Assembly (NCBI RefSeq): GCF_051106095.1
Contig: NC_135793.1
Span: 1,531,501 to 1,595,500 of the forward strand
Length of the DNA: 64,000 bases
Direction of reading: 5' to 3'
Origin: Pogona vitticeps
Lineage: Eukaryota > Chordata > Lepidosauria > Squamata > Agamidae
The position numbers and the translations under genes were made by a program. Below are positions 34,901 to 46,900 of this stretch, in pieces; within the stretch, counting starts at the first letter, position 1, and every line of letters begins with the position of its first letter. The notes below the pieces were generated by a model. It ran no database searches. It was not told the origin of the DNA and was given only the letters and a program-made list of their open reading frames with translations.

Positions 34901-37900
34901 GGAGACGTGCGTAAGGGCAAAATACAGCTGAAGTGAACATTTCCTTTCTCCCAGGGGCTGTGTTGGATCAGAAGGGCGGGCAGGGTGCATCGCCCTGAGA
35001 CTTACGCGCATGACGTAAAACTGTGCCTTGTTGCTGCCCTTGTGAATCTTCTTGCTTTATAAAAGTGCTTCATTGTCTTCTTAAAAATTCAATTACAGAG
35101 GAAAGATTATACCGCCTTAACCAAGTTCCTGCCACCCAAACATGAGTATGTTTTAGCTGTTAGAATGACTCCCCTTCAGTGTAAACTGTATCAGTACTAT
35201 TTGGACCACTTAACAGGTAAGATGCGCATGGCGTTTCGCCGCTGTTTAACGGTTCCTTTGTCTCCCTTCTGTGACGGTCTTTGGCATGTGATATTTCGAG
35301 GGCCTAGGTGTGAGGTGGTTCTTCTTCTTTAAGTCTTTGGAGGTGGTGTGTGGCATTTGGTGACCAAAGTTGAGATGGCCTTTATTCTGATTTTGGTGAG
35401 ATGTCAGACTTATTTTGAAGACCCGGCAGACTACCTTCTGGTTACAGAAGTGAGGATTCCTTCGTGGAACTGCTGGACAGCTCCGGGGTTCAGGTCTCCA
35501 ACTAGAGGTTGGAAGTTCGATTCCCCTCTTGTGCTTCTTGGACAGGGGCTGGGTTTGATGATCCAGAGGGCCCCTTCCAGCTCTGCAGTTCTAAGAGGAT
35601 GATTATCCACCCTCTTCGTTGGGTACCTGTCCAAACACAAGCCCATCAGATCTATCCCACGGCATCACATTTAGATAGAGTCTGTTTATGAAAGGAAAAA
35701 AAATAAACCATGTGTTTATAGGTGTTGGTCACATAGCTGTATGCCCCAGCAAGTGAATATACAAAATCTCAAGCCATAGAGAGGAAGTGAGTAGAAATGT
35801 TTTTGTCCTTTATCTTTCTTCTCCCTCGCTTCCCCTCCTGTAATGAGGCTTGGTAAGTCACCCCTAATGTAAGTCCTGTTTATTCAGGGGTTGAGACCAG
35901 CAATGGGATTTAGTCCCATATCTTGTGAGTGTCCTTTTAATCTGCAGCTGGCGGAACATGTTGAGCAATGTTAGGCTTTTAAACTGGCTTTCCATCCAAG
36001 TAGGTAAACCAGTCACTCAGTTCCCTGTATCTTAAGTGGCACACACTGAGAAATGTTACAGATTGTCAAACGTGAAGGACATGGCGAAGAGTAGAAGAAG
36101 CAGCTCATTTAGTCCCTTGACTGACCTAAGGAGATGGGGAGAGCCATGTATTTGCTGAAGTTGATATTGTGCGGCTAATATTTAAAGCCTGACTATTTTA
36201 GTGTAACTTTTGGACTCAATTCTCAGGTGTCAGCAGCAGCGGTGAAGGTGGAAGAGGCAAAGCGGGAGCCAAACTCTTCCAGGATTTCCAGATGTTAAGC
36301 AGAATTTGGACTCATCCTTGGTGCTTGCAGCTGGATTATATTAGCAAAGAAAATAAGGTAAATCGCATCTGTTGGTCTTCGCTCCTTCAGTGAGACGTGA
36401 CTGGTGTGCCAGAATTTCACCGAATTAATGGAAAACCTCTTTGCTTTATTTATTGTGAGCTATTGACAGAGGGTGAGGAGATACTGTTGGTAACAAAATA
36501 ACTATTGACCCCAGTATTGTTTAGATAAACAAATCTTTGAAAGACTTAAGAAAGCATGACTCAGTTTAACAAAACATCTCTTACAAAAACATCCACTGTA
36601 TTTTTTCAGGGCTATTTTGATGAAGACAGCCTCGACGACTTCATTGCATCAGATTCTGAGGAAACGTCTGTAAGCTTAAGTTCTGATGAATATACTAAGT
36701 AAGTTGAATACAATATGGTCTGCCATACAAGCGCAGTAAATACAATCACAGTGCGTCAGCAGGTTCTTCATAACAGTGTTAAACTTACAGGAAGAAGAAA
36801 ACCAAGGGCAAAAAATCAAAGAAGGACAGCAGCTCCAGTGAAAGCGAAAGCGATAACGACGTAGAAGTGATTAAAGTTTGGAATTCAAGATCCCGTGGAG
36901 GGGGAGAAGGGAATGCAGAAGAGCCGGCAAACAACCCGCCAGCTAACGCAAAGACCGAAGAAGGTAATGAGGCAGCTTGGGCTAACACTGAACGCTGAGA
37001 GAGAGGGTTGTGTGGGGAGTTCGCATGGGCACCGTAGGGAGTGCTAGGGAAAGGGCGGCCCCGGTGGTCCTAGCAAGACCCTTTGGTCAGATCCGCCACC
37101 CACTCGGCCGCAACACCTGCGCTCTTAGGCCAAGGCGGGCAACTGTCTGGCTGTCCAGAGGTGGTCAAACCGCAGCTCCTGTCATCTTCTGCATCTGGCT
37201 AGATGAGCCAGCACGGATGGGTGTTGCATTCCAGGAGGCTGTGGCGTGTTCATGACAGTGATGGTCTTTACGGATGCCACTGGCTCGAAAGCAAGAGAGC
37301 TATCTGAGAGACCCCCTAATTTCTTCCCAGACAAATTCAGGCCAGATTTAAAATTGTAGCTCACGGTACTTCAGCAGTGCAGAGAAGCATGCAGCTAACG
37401 CTTTGTGATCCCATTTAATCTTTTGCTTTTTTAAAAAAATGACCCTTTGATAACAGATTTGGTCATTCGTGGAGCGTCTGCCTTTTTGTTTTATTTTAAA
37501 GTCTCCGTTTTGGAACAGACTCTGTTAACTCCCATGGTCTCGGTGTTTGCTCCTTTGTGTTTTTCTTTCCAGGTAGAACCACTTCCTCTTCTAACCCAGG
37601 CAGCCCAGCTCCAGACTGGTACAAGGATTTTGTGACCGATGCAGATGCAGAAGTACTGGAGCATTCTGGGAAGATGGTGCTCCTCTTTGAAATTCTTCGC
37701 ATGGCGGAGGAGCTCGGGGATAAAGTGTAAGTTGTTCTTGCCCACTGGAAGGACTTTGGAACCTTCTGCCCAGGGCACATGAGTGCTTTGGTTTCTTTTC
37801 AGCATGTGCCTGTTGCTGCTTCCCTCCGCAGACACTCCACGTTCAGCCCTTTCCAGCAAAGCCGGCTTTTTAAGAGTTGGTTTGTTTAGATGAATATTTG

Positions 37901-40900
37901 TGCCTTCCTCTCGCTGTAGTGAGTTGGTGATGTTAGTGGAGAAAGGCGACCTGATAGGTTAGTTAAGTGTGGTCACATCTGAGAACTCTCTGGTCTTTCT
38001 CTACATTCAGCTTAGTGTTCAGCCAGTCTCTGATCTCTCTGGATTTGATAGAAGATTTTCTGGAGCTAGCCAGCCGGGAAAGAGAAGAAGGCGATCCTGT
38101 AATATATAAAGGTGAGCACAGAAGCGTCACGTTTGAAGATCTGAAAAACTGTCCTTTTGTTTGCCTAAAGTGGCTTTCCTCAGGCAACTCCAGGTAAAAC
38201 ACCTGAACCTTTTGGAAACTGAACCGTCAGTTGGGCCTAACAGAGCTTAACTGGGCTAGCAGAATCCTGTCCAAAAGGGGAACCACTGCAATGTGACCGG
38301 TTCTTGTCCCCACTGCATCGACTAAAGGAAACAGGCATTTGGAACTGTTCAAAGATCTGTGAAAAAAAATGGTTTTCCTACACTAACGGACCCAAGGATG
38401 CAGCAAAATTCCCATGCCAGTGGAGTGTTAGAAGGATGGAGGGAAACGGAAGGAACAAGAAGTAAATAATGTTTAAAAACAACACATCTGGCTGCTACTT
38501 TTCCTTGATGAATGCTTGCAAGATTACTTTTCTGGTGTTTCAGTTTCCAAAACACAAATTCGAATGCTTCTGAGGGAAGCCCGCTTTTCTTAATTCTGTC
38601 AAAACTCTTTGATGATCTTTTAAATGAATCAACATTTTGGATAGATGATGAGCAGCTGTCTGGTACAGTTCTTCATCTATCCACATATTGATTCCCGTGC
38701 TTAAAATCTCAAGAAGGCAGTGTCGTTCTGTCAGTTTGTCTCTGTTTCGGTAATCTCCACCTTGTTCTAGTGTCCGGCTTTCAGTCTTCTTTTCCTGCTG
38801 CCTTCAGTCTTTTGATCTCTAAAGCCTTTTCCAGTGACTCCTGACTTCTCATGAGATGAGAGAGGGCCTAGGAAAGAGGTTCTTCAGAAAGGGGGGTGCT
38901 GCACAAACTACACTCAGGCACCTTTGAGTCCAGCCTGTCTGTCATCAGGACCTTAAAACATATTTGAGATTGTCAGTTGATGATCCTCTTTAGCGGGATA
39001 TATAACTGTCTTCCCTTTGAATTTCCAGGTGAAGGAAAATGGTTCAGAAACATTGATTATTACCGTTTGGATGGGTCTACCACTGCTCAGTCAAGAAAGA
39101 AGTGGGCAGAGGAATTTAATGATGTAACTAACGTCAGGTAAATACATCACCCTTTTTGGTAGGCACGCCCCTGTCCCGAGTCAGCTCATGTTGTTCCTGG
39201 TAGACTTGAAAGAGGTACCTCTTTCGCAGCCATGATAAGGTCGTTCCCTTCTCCTGCCATTCCATTCCAGCTGCATCAATAAATTTCTGGATTGCTTTTA
39301 GACATCTCATTTATTTTCCTTCCTTTCTCTGTCCCCTGTTTTCGTCCCTGCTGTGACCACGATTAGTTACTTCCATTCTTAATGAGCAAAAATGCATTTG
39401 ATGTTAGGGTTTCCTTTAAGAAAAGGATTCCGTTGTTACATTAAAGGCTCCCCATGGAGTTCATGGATTACAAGGTTTGTGTCGCCATAGCCCGTGGCTC
39501 TTTGATGTGAGAGGCTTGCTATTCTCAGCACATGTTGTGTAGATTTCTGAAAACAAATGAATTCACACACTTTTTATGCTGCGTGTGAGTGGTGTGTTAG
39601 AAAGCTGCTAAATCTAACTCACGTTATAACTGAAGCACTTCAATGTGTATTTTCTGTTTTTCAGTTCTCAGCTAGATAGACATTCTTGCGTGTGTAAATG
39701 CTTCCTTGCTTCTCATATTGAGTTGCAGAAAGAAATGTCATGTTTATTAGATTCCTCTCCAGCCGGCTAAATATTATAAGAAGGACACAAAGGTTAAGAA
39801 GAAGACAGCCTTACATATTTAGCAATCCCTATTTACATACTCTGGATCTACTGAAGTTTGGAAAGTGATTTTTTCCCCCCTTGTGGGAAAAGGCCATGTA
39901 AAGGACTGTAGAATTGTAGAGTTAGAAAGGACTTTGGAGACTTGAGGCATCCTGGAGAGAGGCATCCATATAGATTATCAGAGTTAATACCTCACGTGTA
40001 AGAAAGGAGAGCTCGCCACCTCTCAAGATAGGCAGTTTCACAACTGAACCCCCGATACTCTCAGGACCTTGCTTTTAGTGCGCTTCTGTCTCGCCCTGGG
40101 TTGCCAACCCAGTCTCTGGAGCAGCTACGGAATGAATATGAATTGTCTTCAATTTTACTTTGCTTTTTTCCAGGGGCCGTTTGTTTATTATCTCCACCAA
40201 AGCGGGATCCCTTGGCATAAATCTGGTGGCCGCAAACAGAGTAATTATTTTTGATGCCTCTTGGAACCCCTCCTACGATATCCAGAGTATTTTCAGGGTT
40301 TATCGTTTTGGCCAGAATAAGCCAGTGTTTGTTTACCGGTTCTTGGCTCAGGTAAGTCAGAACGGAAGGTCTTCTCGTGTGATGAGTGTCTGGGGACATG
40401 GTCCTTGTCGAGGGAAAGCATGCCTGCTACAGCCGCATGTTCATAGAAGACACAGAGCTTGGTGGATCTCTGCTGGGAGAGACTTCCACAGGTGATCCCA
40501 TCCTTAGGAAGCACTGTGCACCCCTCGCCAGTCGCGGCGCTCTGTTTTATTGCTAGACCAGCCAGGGAAGAGAACATGTGTTGACCGTCTTAAGACTTGG
40601 GTTTATTCATAGGAGCACGATTGGTCCTTCAGAGAAGCTGAAGGCCTTTTTAAAAAGACAGTGGCAGTGCATCTGAAATAGATGAGCTTAGAAATGTACC
40701 GGTAGCCAGTGTGATGATCAGAGAAATAGTGCTGAGCGACTTGCTCTTTTAACTAGCATCCTTTCACCCACATCTGGATTCCATTGGAACTTCTCTGCCA
40801 CCCCCCTCCCCCACCCCTCCTGCCCCAGACGTTGCTGTAATCTAACCAGGACGTCACCAGCACAGGAGTTAGTGGGAGCCAGTGTTTTTCCCCTCCAGAA

Positions 40901-43900
40901 GGATCGTAGTCCTCCAGGCAGTGGAGGAGAAGGTGCCCCCAGCCTCCAGAGATTCCAGATGTTTATCTAGACATCATTTGGTCTGTGTTCTTTTGTTACA
41001 AAAGGGAACAATGGAAGACAAGATCTACGATCGGCAAGTAACTAAACAATCGCTGTCCTTCCGGGTGGTTGACCAGCAGCAGGTGGAACGTCACTTTACC
41101 ATGAATGAACTCACTGAGCTCTACACCTTTGAGCCAGACTTACTGGACGACCCTAATTCAGAAAAGAAGAAAAAAAGGGATACACCGATGTTGCCCAAAG
41201 TAAGAGAATGTCCGCTCGGCTACTGGCTTGGGCGGGGTGTCCTGCGGAACCACCCTCCACTTGTAGGGCTTAACTTAACGCTTCCATCACGGTTAGTTGT
41301 CCACAGCTATTAACCAACAGTGAAGAGAGGAGACACACCACTACAACCTTTCTACATATTTTTTTAAAAAACTGTTATTTATGCTTAAAAATATATTTCT
41401 TGGAGCAAAGCTCTTTTTTAAGGAGAGCGGTCATCATTGCTCCCTTGGCAGAAAGACATGGTAGCTCATTTCAGTGGCATGCTGCCACCTTTTAAGACAT
41501 TGGCATAGGTATTTCTTGTCACACATCAGTAGTATCACTAGACACAAAGCAGCTAATTCTTACGCTGACTTCTCAACTTGTGGCAGTTCGCTGCTTGAAT
41601 TTATCCCCATGGAGTTAAAAGCCGCATTATTTTTTTAGTTGGATTCTGGTCACAGTGTCTAGATCATATAATTTGTACGCAAGCTTCTAAAGGTAGGAAA
41701 TATGGGGGTGGGGGTGGGGAAATAGTTGTTTGCCAAAGTTCATGCTATCATAAGTCTGTTAATAATCATGGGCCATCAAGTCAATTCTGACTTACGGCAA
41801 CCCTTTTCAGGGTTTTTCCAGGGAGAGAATATTCAAAAGTGCTTTACCCTTCCCTTCCTCTAGGGGGCAACCTTGGGACTGTGCAGCTTGCCCAAGGCTA
41901 CCCAGGATGGCTCTTCTCCCTGGAGGGACTCCCAACCTTCGGCTCCACAACCAGAGACCTAAACCACTGGGCTGTCCATCCAGTTAGATGTCTTAAGTGT
42001 GCCATGCGACTCTCTTTGTTAGTGTACTTAATAGATTTGCTCACCATTTCTTTATTTTTACAATAAGTTGTAACTTACTGTTCCAGTTTTCACTCAGATT
42101 GTTGTTGGTGCTGGTTCTGTAACTTGTCTAATATCTTTTAAAGTTACAAATGTGGGAGGCGACAGAGACAGCTGTGGCAGTATAAGCAGCAACATCCTCC
42201 AAGTGCCAAAAAAATTGATGTTTTTGCTCTAAATCTTTCTACAAACCTTTTCAGTGGAAACATATTTTGAATTGTTGAGACGGCTGGGTTTTTATCCACC
42301 CCTTCTCTTGAAAGTGTTAGTTTTAACCTTCCATGATTTGACCTTTATTGAATACAAATTGCATTTCAGACAAAAGAAGGCAGATCTACCCAGTCGGCTA
42401 TAATTTAAACCACATTTTGATGACTGTATTGGCGTGGTGTGGATGGATCAAATTGCACTGTATTCGTATTGTTGTCATAGCAACTAATGCACATGCATGT
42501 TCAGGAACTCCCCAGTCATTTAAGCACTGCTCTGTAGATTGTAGGGGAGCGCTCATTGTGCTGATTTAATTTTATGAATCTGGCCCTCTTCTTTCTTTTT
42601 AGCCTACATCTATACAGGATTATTGCCTCCATTTTCTGCTTCTTCCCCAAACACCCTTGAATTGCTCTTTTGTGGGTTTATCGTAAAGGTACTATTCATG
42701 GTGCATGCGCCGTTTAACCTCTGAGAATGATGACCAAGGCATCTGTTCGCCTTGAGGTAGAGATCCATGTGAACAGCCGTTTGCTCCTTACGTATCCCGT
42801 CTGCCCATTCACTTCCAGGGAAAGAATGCCTTCCACTGTGGATGTACTTATGGAGCTGCTTCATTGCTGAGTGGGAAAATTCTGTGCTGCCAACCTCTCC
42901 AGTGCACCCTCAGAGCAGATCCTTAGACCCATCATCCTCCCAAGCCTTATAGTTCTAACTAGGCTCTTTACCCTCTTTCTGGGGCTGTTTCGGGTTACAT
43001 GCCAGGTGTGCTAACTCAGAATACCTTAAGGCTGACTCTAGAACAGAGCTGGGGAATGCCAGTGGTGTTGGGTCTCCCCGTCCCTTTCAGCTCCAGCTCG
43101 TCTGACCCGTGGGGATGAATCATTGGCAGTCTAGTTCATGAAGTCTTTTGCATTGTTCCAGAGTGTTTTGGGATGTTTCAGAATCTTTTTGTGGGTGGTA
43201 CCCAACCCCAAGATCTGTGGATGAACAAGTTAGAAATGCATCAGTAAACAAGCGTCTTGTGGAGCGCAATGGAAACTAGAAGATTGAGACGACAGATTGT
43301 GTACTAATCTGCACACAAATGAGTTGCTTTCCATATCCATTTGTGAGACCTGCCTCTGCTCCGAAAGGGTCAGAATTTGGCCCTTGCCCTTTGGCTTACT
43401 GGGTGCTTTTTTATCTTCTTTATCTGCCAGGATACAGTCCTAGCTGAACTGCTTCAGATCCAGAAAGAACATATTGTGGGCTATCATGAACACGATTCTC
43501 TCCTGGACCACAAAGAGGAAGAAGAGCTGACGGAAGAGGAGAGGAAGGCTGCTTGGGCCGAATATGAAGCTGAGAAGAAGGTTAGCGTGCTTTAAGCCAT
43601 TTAGAGCCAATACATTATGTCAGTCCAGCGCCTCATGGCTGCAGTCCTGCAGCCAAAACTGCTCCTTCTTACCCAAGGTTCAATCTCAGATAGCCAGCTT
43701 GAGGTTCACTCAGCCTTCCATCCTTCTGCGGTCGGTAAATTGAGTAGCTAACTTGCTGGGGGGTGGGAGGTGACAGTGCGTAGCCTGCATATTTAAATTG
43801 TAAATTGACCTGAGAGTGTTTTAATCACTACAGGGTGGTATATAAGCTGCATGCTTTTTTTTCTTCTTCTTCTATCTAGATCAGGGCAGGTGTGGTTGAA

Positions 43901-46900
43901 AAAAGAGATTCACTCATCCCTGAATATTGTTTATGCAGCTTGTAATCCAGCACCTCTAGGGCCCCCCTCCCCGGTCCCAAACCCTGCTCCACTTGTTCAG
44001 TGTCCTGGGATTGTCTGAGAAAATGACATCCTTGAGCTTCCAGCATAGACAGCCTTCTGAAGACACGTTCAGGCCCGGGACCCAAGAAATGTCTTTATGA
44101 AAGTGGTTCTACTGGAATGCTTTTTAGAAGAGAAGAGTATTTTATTGTTTTCAGCCCCATTCTGCTCTCCGTTACCAATGAATTGGCAGAGAAACGCTGC
44201 TCTGCGTGAAGCCTATTGGAAAGAATCCCCAAACAAAATACAAATAAGCAGAAAGTAGGCCGCATCTTGTTTTTGAGTATATTTCTTGGATGCCACATTA
44301 AGGCATTTGCCGCCATTGCACGTTGAGTTTGGGGCTTAAACAAAACTGCACAACATGGACAGAAATATTTACAGACACTGTTCAGGATGTTTCCCCCAAT
44401 GAATTGGCTACAGAACAGCTTCCTTTCAAGATACCTGTTTGTAAATAAAGAATATCAAACCCGGAATGACATTGACTAGGAATGACTAGGTGGCTGTTTG
44501 AAGATATGGAAAGCAAGCTTAATCCAGGGCTGTGTTCTTTTTGATGAACTAGGACTTCCTTACAAAATGGTGAAGAATTTGTGTTTGGAACTCATTCAGT
44601 TTCCTTTATTGTTAATATTATTTTGTCCATAAAGTTGAAAATATGAAGGCCGTTGGTAGATGAAACATGCTTACTCTGCCCCTTCCACCAGATCAACAAT
44701 TAGATCTTGTTTACTTATTTCTCTGCGTTACATGCCCTTGGGTTGCCTCTGACTTACGGTGGCCCTTAATAAGGCTTTCTAGTTGTATGAGAGATGTAAG
44801 GAGCAATTTTACCATGACCACGCATAGCCGAGCAGGGATTGGAACCCAAGCTCGTTCCCCCATCCCACAACGCCACACTGGCTTTCGTCTTATCTCTATT
44901 GTGGACCCTGTGCTTTCCAAGTCAGAACTGAGTTGTAAGGATGCCCAGCAGGGCTTTCCACAGTGAGATGTTTAAGGAGTGGCTTTACCCGTTCCACACT
45001 TGCACAGTGAGTTCCCATGGCCAAGTGGGGATTCGAACCCAGGCCTCCTGAGTTCCTAGTGGCACTCTATCCAGGCTGGGTGTCCGACTTATTTCTAGGC
45101 AGGACTAAATGTTGGGCTGGTCTGTGGTGGTGACTTTAACACTTAGAAGGGATCTGCTAATGTTCTAAAGTCTTCCGGTGTGAATTCTCAAAAGCATCAT
45201 CATCTCTCTCTATTCCAGGGCCTGACGATGCGCTTCAACATGCCAGCAGGGGCAAATACCTACAACCCCGGCTACAACTCCCACGCTCAGTATATCCCCT
45301 TCAATCTGCAAGCCTTGTCATCAATGAGCAATCAACAGCTGGAGGTGGGTAGGCGGAGACGATGGCAGGATCCGGGCCAAAAAGAATAGTTCTTTAATTA
45401 TTTGGGGCCAGAAATGAATTGTAGTTTAATGGTAAATTCGCAAGGGTCCATTTTAACAAAAGGCCAAGGGTACAGACTTGACTCTCAAGCGAATTACAGT
45501 TGGACCTACATAGCCGCCATGGAGGAGCTGTTCCAACTCTTGCATCCCCCACAGATGCTGAAAAACACAGATTAAAGCAAACACTATTATAATAGCAACT
45601 GATATGCATAGTATGGTCTCTGAGTCTCTCTAGTGCCCAGTTCTGGTCACTTCACCATTAAAAATATAGATTTGGGGGATTTTTAAAAAAAACATATGTT
45701 CAGACCATGGATAGGTGAATCAGCCGATAGTGATCTCACGGATAAGGGGGTCCCACTGTGTTTGGTGACTTGACTGATCTTCTCCACATAGCCATGGGCA
45801 TGACATGCTTTCCATGCGATGGTCCCTTGTAAATGTATAAATGAATGCTGTGCTTCATGTCACGGCAGAGAGATGCCAAACAGAGTCGAAAAGAACCCTG
45901 ACTCAGTCTTTCTGGTTTTAAAAAATTCTTCCAGGACCTCATTAATCAAGGCAGAGAAAAAGTTGTGGAAGCAACGAACAACGTGACCGGAGCAAGAATT
46001 CAGCCCCTGGAAGATATCATTTCTAGCATAGTAAGTAAAGGAATGCATAACATGAGTCACTTTTTTTTGGAGGTTGTGTATATTTTTTTAAAAAAACTGC
46101 CATCAGGTATAACTACCTGGCTATAAATTCCATTTAGGGGATACTTGTTCTATTCCTCGTGCAGAAATGCTGAACCTTATTCTTAAGCCCATAACCCAAT
46201 AGAACGTGGACAGCCACAGCCTCTTCATTGCCAGTGTTGGTTAAAGCAACAACTCATTTGAACTCAGTTGCCACGGGAGAGAGAGAATTTTATGAACGCA
46301 CAAGCTAAGCCAAAGTGAAGCAATTTGAATTCCAGTAGCAGAGACTTGAATACATTCTTCGTTCTGTGAGTCTTCCTGTGGATCTTTTGATCCATTTCAC
46401 GTGGTGTATGTGGTCATGAAGCAGGCTGATTCACCAATCTGCCTGTTACAGCTTCGATTTTAATGAGCGGTAGAGGCCTGTCTTTTTCAGACTTCACATT
46501 TGAAAAGCTCCCGACCCAAAAATTAACCTGCCCTCCCATCAGTGACTGAGCGAAGGGGTGAAACTGTCATTTGTTAAAGGTTTAGAATTCTGGAACCAGA
46601 CCAGGATTAAGTTGTCCCTGCAGGGTTCTAGGCATTACAGGTCTTGGGTGGTTTTCGTTTCCTTTTAGCACATAATGGGTTTTTCTCCCCAGCTTCGTGA
46701 GGAACGCATAGAGAATGTTAAGTTTCCATTTCTACAGTATGTTGAGGGATCTTCACCTGTCGCTTCCTCAGCTCGCTTCCTTTTGGTTAGAGGGGAAGAG
46801 CCAGCATTCCCACCGGCCATGGCCAGGATCTTAGGGCAGAGCCTAAAGGATGCCGGCCGTAGTATATTCTGCAGGGGAAACTCTTGAGGGCAGTGGACAC

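Larger units (their letters stand above)
43581..45218. other. ATRX intron 31
   Basis: Intron with two antisense SINEs close to its 3' end (44735-44890, 44905-45085). No gene recognised. Confidence 0.4.
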
